64,000 nt of DNA from Paraescarpia echinospica (taxonomy: Eukaryota; Annelida; Polychaeta; Sabellida; Siboglinidae): the NCBI GenBank assembly GCA_020002185.1, contig CM034536.1, positions 15,913,614-15,977,613 on the forward strand. The letters run 5' to 3'. A program made the position numbers and the translations under genes. The notes under the pieces are model-generated. The model had not been told where the DNA came from and did no database searches. It was given only the letters and a program-made list of their open reading frames with translations. Shown here piece after piece: positions 10,565-19,757 of the stretch. How positions within the stretch are numbered: position 1 is the first letter of the stretch; each line of letters begins with the position of its first letter.

Positions 10565-10779
10565 GATAAGTCTACGATGAATGAAGAAGACGGATTAAAA
10601 AAAATGGCGGCGAACAAAGGAAAAAATTCGGGGTAAAAGAGCAAATTGGAGTGCAGTATAATTCAAGGATTATCAAAGTACTAATCCGCGAACCCACGCG
10701 AAGCTCGTACGAAATTGCAAATACAAGATCGAAGTATAGTATGAACAACGTTGAAATATACCAACCTCGGGAACTTGAG

Positions 10780-10992
10780 TGAAGTAAATCTTCCTTTGTG
10801 TTGAAACGGCAAAGACGTTCGCTGCTATCAGATTCCAACACAAAGGGACAGTCCACACCCAGCCTCGTTTTGATCCTGGGTGAATGCTTACGTAATTCGG
10901 AACGTTGGTAGATTATCGTGACAACGGATCGTTGACGGATTATCCGCATCACATTGCATAAATACTATTTTGACATATGTAAAAATATTCAT
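10780..10992 (-). repeat. Ngaro split repeat A1 (5' end)
   Basis: A 213-bp copy of A2 (4597-4809), identical at nearly every position I compared. In the minus-strand orientation it forms the 5' terminus and should carry the promoter. Confidence 0.92.
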
Positions 10993-11512
10993 ATACTTTT
11001 AGTGTTACATATTCTTTGTGGAGTCGTACATGTCAACCGGCCCAAAACACGAACGGATTATATGCCCACGAACAGTATTATTAGTAAATTTATAACTTCA
11101 TATTTACTCCTTTCCAAAAATGTTTTTTTTCGTTTTATTATGCTATTTCATACAATTACCACCTTCGTGAATTGTGCGCATGACTTGATTTTCACTAATA
11201 ACTTGTTTTTATTTGCTTGGTCTACAACATATATTTTTCAACCAACATTCAATAAATATTAAATGAAATTACTGCCGAATATACCAAAAATCTCAGATGT
11301 CATCAGACATAGAAGACTCCGGTAATAACAAACGAAAACCCCGTGAACGTAGCTTTCATACAAGCTTTTTGTATATTAGAAGGTTTATTTTATGAAGCGC
11401 AGTATCCAGTCCTAATAACCTCTGTATCCGCTTTACATTTTACCCCTGGCGCACCTATTTCTTCTTACACCTTTATGAGAATGAATTATTACTTTTATGA
11501 CAGAAACATCAA
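10993..11512. other. No gene seen
   Basis: AT-rich, unique-looking. The plus-strand frame 10954-11262 has no family features. Confidence 0.45.
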
Positions 11513-12715
11513 ATAGGGGAAGGGCGGTTAAAGTGGGCCCCTCGGCCAAAGTGGGCCCCCACTGTCATGACGTACTTGGTATGCAATGCAGTCAAATCAA
11601 CGGTAGTAGTATTTACATACCCGCCAGGGACATCACGCACCGTAGTAGTTGTTTTCTTGACGCGAATCGAAAACGGTGAGTAGCAAATTTGTATTTGATA
11701 TACTTTTCTTAAAATAACTTATGTATTTTATACACTCCGCATTTTCATAAATGGTCAGTATATACAACTATAAATGTGGACCATATAGCAATAGTATATA
11801 GTTAGTTGAATGAGCAATTTCAATTTGACGTGTATTAACACATAAGTTACAAAATGGAGTCCGAACGATAATCTCTGTCAGAGGCCAAAGTGGGGCCAAA
11901 AGGGCCCATTTTGGGCTCAGATGCTGTGCATATCATGGATAGTGTGGTTACACCGCAGGCGTTGCTGTAATATGCTAACATCATTATAGACTTTGATAAT
12001 GTCGATATGTATATTTGATCATATAAGTTATATCACAAACTTGTGTTAATTAATTAATTATTATTACAATGCATTAACCAAGTCAGCGCAATCATTTTGA
12101 ACTGATTCCTTTACAGATATATATTCCTTCATGGATGCGTACAAACGAAAAGCGAACCAGCAAACATGGAATGTTGTCAATATGCAGTTGGCTATAGGCG
12201 CTGTGCGCGGAAAAGAAATGGGGCTCAAGGGTGCTGCTAAGCAGTTTGAGGTTCCTCGCTCCATCTTGCAGCGAAGATGCAAGAAAGAGGGAGACTTTGC
12301 GGTTGTGGCAGAAAAGGGTCTGGGCAGATTCCGACGTGTATTTTCACCAGCGATGAAGTCGGAACTCGCTGCGCGTATTAAACGCATGGAGAGCATCTGC
12401 TGTTTGGTTTCACTTTGTTGCAATTGAAGCGGGTTGCGTATGATTAAGCGGAAGCAAATGGCATTTAACATAACTTCAACCGCAGGTCACGCGAAGCTGG
12501 AAAGGACGGGTGTCACGACTTCATGGCTCGCCATAGAGACGCGCGCGATTTCCCTGATAATACCAGAACCTACATCGGCAACATGTTCCAAAGATGACTG
12601 ACCTCCCAGCAGCACCAGCCCATTTGCTGTCGGTCATCCGTTGTGTGGGGCAGATTGTTTGCTTGTGAAGATCAGTGGGAAGATCCCGGCGTCCCGGGGG
12701 GGGGGGCGGCGGAAG
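11513..12715 (+). mobile_element. pogo/Tigger-type DNA transposon remnant, 5' part
   Basis: The region opens with a GGGCGGTTAAAGTGGGCCCC-type sequence, and a related AAAGTGGG word recurs near 11565 and 11888, possibly terminal and subterminal motifs. It contains the start of a CENP-B/pogo-like transposase (12131-12427) and decays after it. No 3' end or matching terminus was found, so it is a 5' fragment. Confidence 0.6.
12131..12715 (+). pseudogene. Tigger-like transposase, N-terminal fragment (psq/CENP-B DNA-binding domain)
   Basis: The ATG at 12131 starts a basic protein whose residues about 14-55 form a pipsqueak-type helix-turn-helix: WNVVNMQLAIGAVR, GLKGAAKQFEVPRS, ILQRRCKKEG. It continues with GRFRRVFSPAMKSELAARIK, which corresponds to the linker into the second CENP-B-type HTH. 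The frame ends in a stop at 12427; related coding can still be sensed to about 12600 in other frames (including GKDGCHDFMARH-like text) but is broken. The DDE domain is absent. Such proteins bind terminal repeats and cut and paste the element; this copy cannot. Confidence 0.75.
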
Positions 12716-13669
12716 CATACTGGTGGTTGCATAGGCCTGTCCTGGATTTGCAGGATCTGGAGCAGGTTGGGCAAAGATTTACTTGGCCTGTAGGTATCTA
12801 AGACGCAGACTCTTTCCCCGGCCTACGCTTCTCCCCGTCTGGTTCTCTTCTAGGATGCTCAAAGTCCTGGGCAGCTCTCACGGTGAGACGCCTCTTCAGC
12901 TGGTCCTTCTAGTAGTTGCGGAAAGAACGGACTGAAGGTTGCGGAAAGAACGGAATAGAATGTACTTCTGTGTGTGGAATGTGCAAGGCCACAAAATATT
13001 GTGTTTCCTGTAAACTGTTAAGGATGAAAGCACATTTATGTCATAAAAATATGAAAGTGTTTATTGACGATTAATGCATTATAACATCGCAATATTGTGT
13101 ACATTGTATATTCATAACATCGTAATTGTTAACTCTAACCGTTACCTACTGCCGGACATGACATAGGAAGACGGGGGAATGTTCACATTTGTAATCCCCT
13201 CGAGCGGACTCTTTGTTTTAGCGGAGGGTGTCTCGCTACCTGTGCACATGTCTAATGGAATCAGCTCAACATTTTAACAGGCCTGAATTCTCCAAACTGG
13301 TACTGCAAGATACGAGCAGGGTACGTAGATAGTTTATGTAGACCGTCAGAATCTTAATTAAGATTACATGTCCGATCGACGGCTGGGCGGCTGCAAAATA
13401 AAACAACTTGTTATTGGTCGTGTCCAAGTGGAAGGTACGCTATTAAGATATAATTTACAAAAAAGTTATTTTGCTTGAAGACGACCATGAAATGTGATTT
13501 TGTTTCAAGAACAAGGTTGGCCCTGCCTGACAGATAACCTCAATCATACACAATCACGCACGAACGATAGATATCTGATTTAACCTTTTCTTTAATAAGG
13601 TATTAACGCATTCTAGCTGGCGATGAACCATTTCTACTAAAAGGATTTGCTATTGATAATTAATTTTGT
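12716..13669. other. No gene seen
   Basis: Unique-looking sequence, with a short poly-G tract at its left edge near 12700. No coding region is supported. Confidence 0.45.
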
Positions 13670-14160
13670 ATGTTAACAAGTTCAATAGCCGCAGTCACGA
13701 TGGTCAAGCTGATCAAAAGAGTATGGGAAAACAAGATGCTCACTGAGAACACCAAGATGACAGTCTGCCAGGTCTGCGTGATGAGCACCCTCCTCTACGG
13801 CAACGAATCGTGGACCACCTACATGTGCCAGCAGTGCCGACTCAACACCTTAAGCCATATGCGGTGCCTCAATCGCATCTTCAGTATCACCTGGCAGGAC
13901 CGTGTCCCTTACAGCGACATACTGGACCGTGCTAGGATCCCCAGCATTTCCTCACTCCTGAGCCAGAAATGACTCCGCTCGCTAGGCCTGGCATGGAGGA
14001 TGACCACTTGCCAAATGTCATCCTCTATCGACAACTCGCCACTGAGCGAAACGAGTGGGACGCCCAGCCCTCAGATTCTAGGACGTCTGTAAGCGCGACC
14101 TGAATGCCTGCAAGTAGTTACAGTGTGCTTGACAGTACGGATCATGGCCTAACATCAAAG
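13670..14160 (+). mobile_element. LINE remnant: C-terminal end of a reverse transcriptase protein
   Basis: The 100-codon frame reads VMSTLLYGNESWTTYMCQQC, then MRCLNRIFSITWQDRVPYSD, then ILDRARIPSISSLLSQK. This is the well-known tail after the RT domain in many RTE-, R4- and L1-like LINEs (LLYGSETW ... RILGISWQDRV ... AGIPSM). The homology continues past the stop at 13972 into another frame (a broken RSLGLAW-type stretch). The catalytic palm is missing, so this is a 5'-truncated copy. The clade cannot be fixed from this piece. Confidence 0.8.
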
Positions 14161-14452
14161 GAAATCGGCGAAACATCAAAGGGTTTTGCGCGGTTTTTAT
14201 TGCCCTGTGGAGATATGGTGCATTCAGGAATGTTACTTATAAAAAACGTGATTGATTGCTGATTGATAGACCACACACGATGACGTGTGCGCGCCCTCTA
14301 GAGAGAAATCGGCGAAACATCAAAGGGTTTTGCGCGTTTTTTATTGCCCTGTGGAGATATGTTGCATTCAGGAATGTTACTTATAAAAAACGTGATTGAT
14401 TGCTGATTGATAGACCACACACGATGACGTGTGCGCGCCCTCTAGAGAGAAT
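14160..14452 (+). repeat. Tandem duplication, about 142 bp x 2
   Basis: Two almost identical copies of a block from GAAATCGGCGAAACATCAAA to GTGTGCGCGCCCTCTAGAGA, the second starting near 14305. The high identity indicates a recent duplication. Confidence 0.92.
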
Positions 14453-14830
14453 ACTAATTAGTACTAATTAGTGTGTGCGTTAATTAGCGAGAATACTAAT
14501 TAGTACTAATTAGTGTGTGCGCTCGTAAAACTGCCAGTGCTACCCTCTAGTGAAAACACTAGTACTAATTAGAATGTGCTGTAATAATTAATTAGTGTTA
14601 ATTAGTATAATAAATAATTAGCAATTAATTAATGCTAATTAGTAAAAATGCTAGTGCTAACCTCTAGTGAAAACACTAGTACTAATTAGAATGTGCTGTA
14701 ATAATTAATTAGTGCTAATTAGTATAATAAATAATTAGCGATTAATTAGTGTTTATTAGTAAAACTGCTTGTGCTACCCTCTAGTGAAAACACTAGTACT
14801 AATCAGAATGTGCTGACTTTGCTAAATAGT
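14453..14830 (+). repeat. TAATTA-rich tandem repeat (118-bp units)
   Basis: It starts with ACTAATTAGTACTAATTAGTG repeats, followed by about 2.5 copies of a 118-bp unit containing GCTACCCTCTAGTGAAAACA and many CTAATTAG palindromes. The CCTCTAGTG cores recur near 14541, 14659 and 14776. The palindromes are homeodomain-type core sites by sequence; function is unknown. Confidence 0.88.
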
Positions 14831-15119
14831 TGACTAATTAGTGCTGATATATGCACTTAGCTTGCATCGAGGCAGAAAAGTTTAGTGAAGTACGCCTGCA
14901 CTTGGCTTAGCTTGCATCAGTCCGCTGCTGCTGGCGTCACTGAAAGTGCAAGAGATTATTGGATTGGCCTACTCGTCACGACTCACGGCCAAATGGGGTA
15001 TCGTATTACGGCATTGTTTGGGTAGTGGTGAAAATATGTTGTTGGCGCTTTGTGCAGCTGCGATGGATTTGGCTGTGCGTTAAGCGGGTGCAGCGCGGTG
15101 CGGTTTAATGATAAACTTG

Positions 15120-15335
15120 GCAGGTTCTGCGCGGCACATTTTATAACGCTGGATTATTATTATTATTGTGTAGTGGTGGTAACAGCCGTCACTTGTGTGC
15201 GCGCATTATTTTGAATATGCTGTATTGGTTCTGCACGGCGCATTTTATAACGCTGCTGGATTATTGTGTAGGCGCTGGCGGTGGTAACAGCAGTCACTTG
15301 TATTTGGAATATGCTGGTCGTGTGCAAAGATTGAA
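15120..15335 (+). repeat. About 110-bp direct duplication
   Basis: Two copies of a block containing TTCTGCGCGGCACATTTTAT or TTCTGCACGGCGCATTTTAT, then AACGCTG, a GGATTATT stretch, TAGTGGTGGTAACAGC or the equivalent, GTCACTTGT and GAATATGCTG. They diverge at several sites and indels. It borders the virus-like block on its left. Confidence 0.8.
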
Positions 15336-15370
15336 CATAAGAAAGGAAACGGTGAGATATATATATATAT

Positions 15371-15376
15371 TTTATT
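15371..15376 (-). terminator. Poly(A) signal overlapping a stop codon
   Basis: AATAAA on the minus strand contains the TAA stop (15374-15372) of the longer isoform of the spliced gene. Such overlap is typical of compact viral genomes. Confidence 0.7.
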
Positions 15377-16202
15377 GCCACTCTGGTGGAACTGGGCCAA
15401 AGCCGTGTCGTTGATCCGGATCCGGGATGGAATATCGGGGTGGAGGACCAAAAGTTCGTGCGCGTCCTCGTCCGTGTTCAAAAGGATTGTAAATCACTCC
15501 GGTCTCCCCATCGCGGTCGGGGTCTAGAATAATAGGCGGTTTCGGGCGGCGTACTCCAATTACCGACGCGGTCGGAAGGTTTCCCGGCGGCGGAGAAATG
15601 ACGACACGGCGAGCGGGCAAAGCTTTCGTTGGGTCGGCGGGTGGGGAATAAGAGGGCGACGCTTGTGTTGGGTCGTCGGCGACGGCTTGGTGGCGAGCGG
15701 GCGAAGGGTCGATCGGTTGGCGGGGGGGTTCTATGATGTGTAGACACGTACCACGGCCGATGGCATAGGTTAGATGATCAAGGCCGGGTATTATGAAGAT
15801 GTGGCGTGTGAATGTTCTGTAAATATAACAGATTGTTAGTTGGCTGAATCGGTAGTGCGTCGGCGCGCGATGAATAGAACGCCGCGTCCCCCCTGTTGTT
15901 CACGAGGGGTTGTGTCCATAGCAAGCATGTCGTCACGATTAATCCCGGGCGGTCTGACGAAACCGTTTTGTTTTGATGGTAACATAATGGTCGTCCCACG
16001 GGAAACGTTTCAAAGCCGTTAATTTGGCGTCTGTAAATAAAATATTTTTAGTTAGTATCGTTGAGCCGCTATTTTAGTTAGGGAAGAAACATGTAAATTG
16101 TAGTTATTTGAAGGAAAGCCGTTATTTTAGTTAGTATCGTTGAAGGAGGAAACATATAGAATCATACCTCGCTCCTGGACGTTGGGCGTTGTTGTCATTC
16201 AT
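15372..16202 (-). CDS. Spliced virus-like gene with two alternative acceptors; function unknown
   Basis: Exon 1 runs from the ATG at 16202 to 16168 and ends at a good donor (GAG then GTATGATT). Two acceptors follow. One is after TTTATTTACAG, with exon 2 starting at 16030; it keeps the frame open to a stop at 15778, giving 95 residues. The other is after TATATTTACAG, with the exon starting at 15816, preceded by a CTAAC branch-like motif; it keeps a different frame open to 15372, giving 159 residues. Both joins preserve phase, and the second exon lies partly inside the first in another frame. The longer product is rich in Pro and Arg, with PARRVVISPPPG and FEHGRGRARTFG, and ends at an AATAAA. 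It is transcribed divergently from the ssDNA-binding protein gene. No family is recognised; a basic structural or regulatory protein is possible. Confidence 0.55.
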
Positions 16203-16695
16203 TGCGGTGGCGCTCGTTTGTGCGTGTTGTTCGTTGTTCGTCGTTCGAAAGAATGACGCTCACTTGTTTACGCGGTGAATGTAGGCGCAGTTTTGAAGGC
16301 GTGGTAATCGGGACGTAACCTTCCCTTACATAAGCGCTTACATAAGGCACTTACGTAACTGGCTACATAAGTGCATAAAGCCTTAATAAATAGTTAATTG
16401 CGTAAAAGAAACGGTCTATAATACTAATTAAGGACTGAAGAATCTTATGGTAAACTTATATTAGAAAATAAAAGCGACGTTCTGTTTATGCACTAACGTG
16501 ATCGATAGATTTTTTTTCAGTTTTAGTGACCTTGTGAGAATGGGCTGTTTTCTGGCGCGCGTGCGCGAGTACACGGGAGCTATGCGTTATGCTAATATAA
16601 ATAGGGGCGGCCGAGGACGCTTCTGTATTCGCTTATTGTCGGTGTGGTAACTTCGTGTGTTGTTGGCTTTGCAGAGCGTCGTTGCTTTTGACATC
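16203..16695 (+). promoter_or_regulatory. Divergent promoter region of the virus-like block
   Basis: About 490 bp separate the two divergent start codons. On the plus strand TATAAATA lies at 16596-16603, directly after an ATGCTAAT octamer-like word, and is followed by GC-rich leader. CATAAG/ACGTAA words repeat near 16330-16375 (CTTACATAAG, CTTACGTAACTGG, CTACATAAGTGC). A GTAACT near 16647 and TTGGCTTTGCAG near 16673 resemble splice signals but lie too close together for an intron. Confidence 0.55.
16596..16603 (+). promoter_or_regulatory. TATA box (TATAAATA)
   Basis: Consensus-like TATA element about 100 bp before the first ATG of the RPA-like gene. Initiation would be expected some 25-30 bp downstream, near 16625-16635. 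Confidence 0.6.
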
Positions 16696-17355
16696 ATGCC
16701 GCCCGTGTTGGGAGACGTGCCGAAAAATATTAAAAAGCCGAAGGTAGTGGCGGCTGAAAATACGATGAAAGTTCCTGCAGCGACGGCCGCTTCTTCGTCT
16801 TTAGGCGGCGTCGTTGGTGCCAAGCAGGCGGTCGATACTTCGGCCAGTGTCGACGCGTCCTTGGTGAGTTTGTTCGCGCCGAATGCGCTAACTCTGAAAG
16901 AGTTTCTACAGGCGCCGGATGGTGTATATAAGATTTCTACACCCGCGAAAATTACCGGCATCGCATGGAAAAGTAAATGCACGTACATTGGCTGTTGTAA
17001 TTGTAAGCGCAAATTGCGAGGCCTCCCAAGCGGAACTATGACGTGCGCGGTGCACGGAGTACAAGTGAAGCCGAAAAGTTATTTTTCGGTGCGCACCCTG
17101 GTGGAAGGAGCCGGGGGCGATGATGATGATGTTGTGGGTCTTTGGCTTACTCTATTTGACGAATCGATGTCGTTGCTCGTCGATTACGATGCCGAATATC
17201 TGGCCGACATGATGGCAGAGAAGCTGCGAGACACTGTTGTATCGACCCTAGTCGGTACAATCCTGGAGGTGACCGTGCAAAAGATCGTATGGGGTGGAAT
17301 TCTGGACACGTACAATGTCCGGAGTGTGAGTGTTATCTCGAAGGCGAGTGAATAA
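16696..17355 (+). CDS. RPA70-C-like ssDNA-binding protein (virus-like element)
   Basis: It has 219 residues from the ATG at 16696. The open frame extends upstream without an ATG, so this start is chosen. Residues 1-60 are low-complexity (Ala, Lys, Val). From about residue 75 the sequence follows the C-terminal OB fold of replication protein A large subunit: a zinc-ribbon-like CTYIGCCNCKRKL ... TCAVHG, then SYFSVRTLVEG, then GLWLTLFDESMSLLVDYDAE and YLADMMAEKL. Known RPA70-C domains bind ssDNA and need the zinc knuckle; here the fourth ligand appears to be His. Its stop codon lies inside AATAAA (17351-17356). It sits between a TATA promoter and a second gene 19 bp downstream, and probably serves genome replication together with the PolB at 19758. 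Assignment rests on motif order only. Confidence 0.68.
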   Translation: MPPVLGDVPKNIKKPKVVAAENTMKVPAATAASSSLGGVVGAKQAVDTSASVDASLVSLFAPNALTLKEFLQAPDGVYKISTPAKITGIAWKSKCTYIGCCNCKRKLRGLPSGTMTCAVHGVQVKPKSYFSVRTLVEGAGGDDDDVVGLWLTLFDESMSLLVDYDAEYLADMMAEKLRDTVVSTLVGTILEVTVQKIVWGGILDTYNVRSVSVISKASE

Positions 17356-17356
17356 A
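17351..17356 (+). terminator. Poly(A) signal overlapping a stop codon
   Basis: AATAAA whose TAA (17353-17355) is the stop of the RPA-like protein. The next gene begins at 17375, so a read-through or alternatively processed transcript is likely for it. Confidence 0.65.
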
Positions 17357-17374
17357 GTGCGCGTTCATCCTTGA

Positions 17375-18124
17375 ATGACTAAAGCCTCGCTTCTTGCTGT
17401 AGGATGCCATAATTGCCGCCGCTTTGTTCAACCCGAGGAGGAGGAGGAGGAGGTATCGCCCCCGGCCGAGAAGTGCGCCAAAATTGACGCGCCATATCCG
17501 GTTCGCCTGCCTTCGTACACTGAAGCTACGCAGTCGCCGCTGCCGTCCCCGACGTACGCAACCTTGTGTCCGGTGCCACCCCTGGTGGTCGTGTCCGTGT
17601 CATCGGACGATTTTATTCCGTGGTCCAGCAACAAACGAGACGAGCCGGTGAGCGTGCCGGCCGGCCAATCCGACCTGGAGTGGCGCCTCACACATTCGTA
17701 TGGCGGACGCCAGCGTTGCATGATCAATACTTTTGCCGAATTAGTCGGTGAAAAGGTGATGGAGATTGCGCGGGAAAATTGTGGTGAGTGTCCGCCTGAA
17801 GAAGGCTGCCCGTTTGTGCATATGTTTTACTATCGTGGCAGAAAGCCAAGCCGACGATATCGTCTCGTGTACGACAACGTGAAGGCCCTAACCGATCCTT
17901 TTTTTAATCTGGCGCTCGACACCTTTCTGCCGACCGCTATGCGACTGATCAGCTTACTCGAAGATCAATGCGTTCCCGGCGCGAATCGAATGACGGAACG
18001 GGCACTCTTGCGCCAAGTCGCTGATTGGTTAATGGAGACGGACTGGACGTCGTCCCTCGAATGTGCGCTCCTGGAGACGGCGGTGCAGCAATATCTGCTG
18101 AAGAGAGCGTGTCTCGGTGATTGA
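17375..18124 (+). CDS. Unknown 249-aa protein of the virus-like element
   Basis: The ATG at 17375 opens 249 codons. The N-terminal third is disordered: a CHNCRRF Cys pair near residue 11, a run of Glu around residue 21, and Pro/Tyr-rich text with LPSYTEA and SPTYATL, which resemble short late-domain or WW-binding motifs. From about residue 90 the protein looks globular and mostly helical (NTFAELVGEKVMEIAREN; FNLALDTFLPTAMRLISLLE) with several Cys (CGECPPEEGCPF). A TTGCTGTAG just after the start could also act as an acceptor. I do not recognise the family. Position suggests a replication or structural role. Codon use is GC-rich like its neighbours. Confidence 0.6.
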   Translation: MTKASLLAVGCHNCRRFVQPEEEEEEVSPPAEKCAKIDAPYPVRLPSYTEATQSPLPSPTYATLCPVPPLVVVSVSSDDFIPWSSNKRDEPVSVPAGQSDLEWRLTHSYGGRQRCMINTFAELVGEKVMEIARENCGECPPEEGCPFVHMFYYRGRKPSRRYRLVYDNVKALTDPFFNLALDTFLPTAMRLISLLEDQCVPGANRMTERALLRQVADWLMETDWTSSLECALLETAVQQYLLKRACLGD

Positions 18125-18129
18125 CATTA

Positions 18130-18540
18130 GGTGGTGTTGTTTATTTCACCACGTAATGGTGAAGAGAGAGAGCTAGCTTATATCACGCTAACAGGTGAAG
18201 CCGTTATGTAGCGCTGTTTATTTCATGGTGAAGAGAGAGCTAGCTTATATCACGTTGCTAATAGATGAAGCAATTTACTTACACTGACATGTATGTCGTT
18301 CTAGCTTGCCTGACATTATAACACGTCGTCGTGAACATTACTGTGGCATAAAGCCTTACATGTTGACTCGTGGCATAAAGCCTTATATGTACGATGAAGC
18401 CTGACACATTACTGTGGTGTAAAGCCTTACATCTTAACTCTTGGCATAAAGCCTTACATGTGCGATTATTGTGGCCTTATGTATGTATGTTTGTTGCAAT
18501 AAAACGTTGAAAACGTACGCCCGCCTCCTCGTTCCTCTAA
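18130..18540 (+). repeat. CATAAAGCCTTACATG short repeat field, left part
   Basis: Repeated words include GTGGCATAAAGCCTTACATG (near 18344, 18370, 18415, 18440; again near 19140-19240) and GGTGAAGAGAGAGCTAGCTT (two copies, near 18160 and 18225). A related ATAAAGCCTTAATAA occurs in the divergent promoter near 16376. An AATAAA at 18498-18503 could end the transcript of the unknown gene. Confidence 0.75.
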
Positions 18541-19640
18541 CGGTAGTCGACATCGACAGCGCTGCCACCTGACGGTCCAATGAGAAAAGCCCACCTCCGC
18601 GCGCCCCGTGAGAAAACAAAACACGCAGCGCGATGCTTGAGGCCCAGCGACAACGAACAGACTTGTACGACGAATGACAACTTCGTTCTTCTAACGATAG
18701 TCGACATCTGACGGTCCAGTGTCGCACGAAAAGCCTCCGCTGCGCGATGCTAGTGCCCCATGGCAATTCCTCAGCGCTGCCACCTGACGAGTAGGTAAGA
18801 GAAAAGCCCGCCTCCGCGCAGTGAGAAAACAAACATCGAAAAATCCGCTGCCCCAGTGATACTCACGGCGCGCGAGTGGTCCATCGCACGAAAAGCCTCC
18901 GCTGTGCGATACTAGAGCCCCGACTTGTAATGACAATTTCCTGCCTCCGTGCGCCCCATGAGAAAACAAAACACGCTGCGCGATGCTAGACCCCCAGCGA
19001 TGACAACATCGTTCCTCTAACGGTAGTCGACATCGATAGCGCTGCCACCTGGCGGTCCAGTGTCGCGCGAAAAGCCACCGCTGCGCTATGCTTGTGCCCC
19101 GACGAACTATATTTACAATGAAGCCTGACACATTACTGTGGCGTAAAGCCTTACATGTTGACTCGTGGCATAAAGCCTTATATGTACGATGAAACCTGAC
19201 ATTACTGCGGCGTAAAGCCTTACATGTTGATTCGTGGCATAAAGTGACAACTTCGTTCCTCTAACGGTAGTCGACATCGACAGCGCTGCCACCTGGCGGT
19301 TCAGTGTCGAGCTGCGCGATGCTAGTGCCCCGACGAACAATTCCTCAGCGCCATCACCCGAGGTAAGAGAAAAGCCTGCCTCCGCGCAGTGAGAAAACAA
19401 ACATCGAAAAATCCGCTGCCCCAGTGATACTTGTGGCGCACGTCCAGTGAGATCACACGAAAAGCCTCCGCCGCACGATGCTAGAGCCCCGACCCCTCTA
19501 ACGGACAGCGCTGCTACTAGGTGTAAGAGAAAAGTAGTCTGCCTCCGCGCAGTGTGAAAACAAACCCGCTGCCCTGCGTTTAATGCACGACGAAAACCAG
19601 CGGCGTCGACAGCGCTGCCACCTAGCGTGGTCGCCACCTA
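18541..19640 (+). repeat. Long degenerate repeats with CTCF-like GCTGCCACCTGGCGG words
   Basis: Four to five diverged copies of a block of roughly 220-250 bp: TCTAACGGTAGTCGACATCG, ACAGCGCTGCCACCTGGCGG, a TCGCGCGAAAAGCCTCCGCT stretch, GCGCGATGCTAGTGCCCC and AGTGAGAAAACAAACA. The word GCTGCCACCTGRCGG occurs at 18561, 18776 (one change), 19041, 19285 and in altered form at 19614. The frames on the minus strand across it are repeat by-products. Regulatory, origin or packaging roles are possible; none is shown. Confidence 0.82.
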
Positions 19641-19757
19641 ACGGACGTTTCGCGCGCGGCTTTATAGCCGGTGTCGGTGATTCTTCGTAGTTAATATCGG
19701 TCCGACATCGACTAGGACCGGACGCTCCGCTGCTGTCATCTGCCGTTACCACCGACG

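Larger units (their letters stand above)
4221..10992 (-). mobile_element. Ngaro-like tyrosine-recombinase retrotransposon (DIRS order)
   Basis: Read on the minus strand the order is: repeat A1 (10780-10992), SGNH hydrolase, 63-bp tandem repeats, Gag-like zinc-finger protein, RT-RNase H, tyrosine recombinase, repeat B1 (4925-5049), repeat A2 (4597-4809), repeat B2 (4334-4458, with a further copy at 4221-4330). A1 - ORFs - B1 - A2 - B2 is the split-direct-repeat arrangement known for Ngaro and PAT-like elements, which replicate through a circular intermediate and integrate by tyrosine recombinase, so no target duplication is expected. A1 and A2 are nearly identical over 213 bp. The genes carry several frameshifts, so this copy is probably inactive, but the close repeats suggest fairly recent insertion. 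The SGNH ORF upstream of Gag is unusual. Exact outer ends are uncertain because B2 is duplicated. Confidence 0.88.

Noticed and set aside
16647..16673. Short intron in the leader of the RPA-like gene
   Set aside because: Splice-like GTAACT and TTTGCAG lie about 25 bp apart, too close for an animal intron.
18434..19752. Minus-strand frames of 84-174 codons across the viral-type repeat field
   Set aside because: They repeat with the DNA units, change phase between copies and show no domain; no start or splice context supports them.
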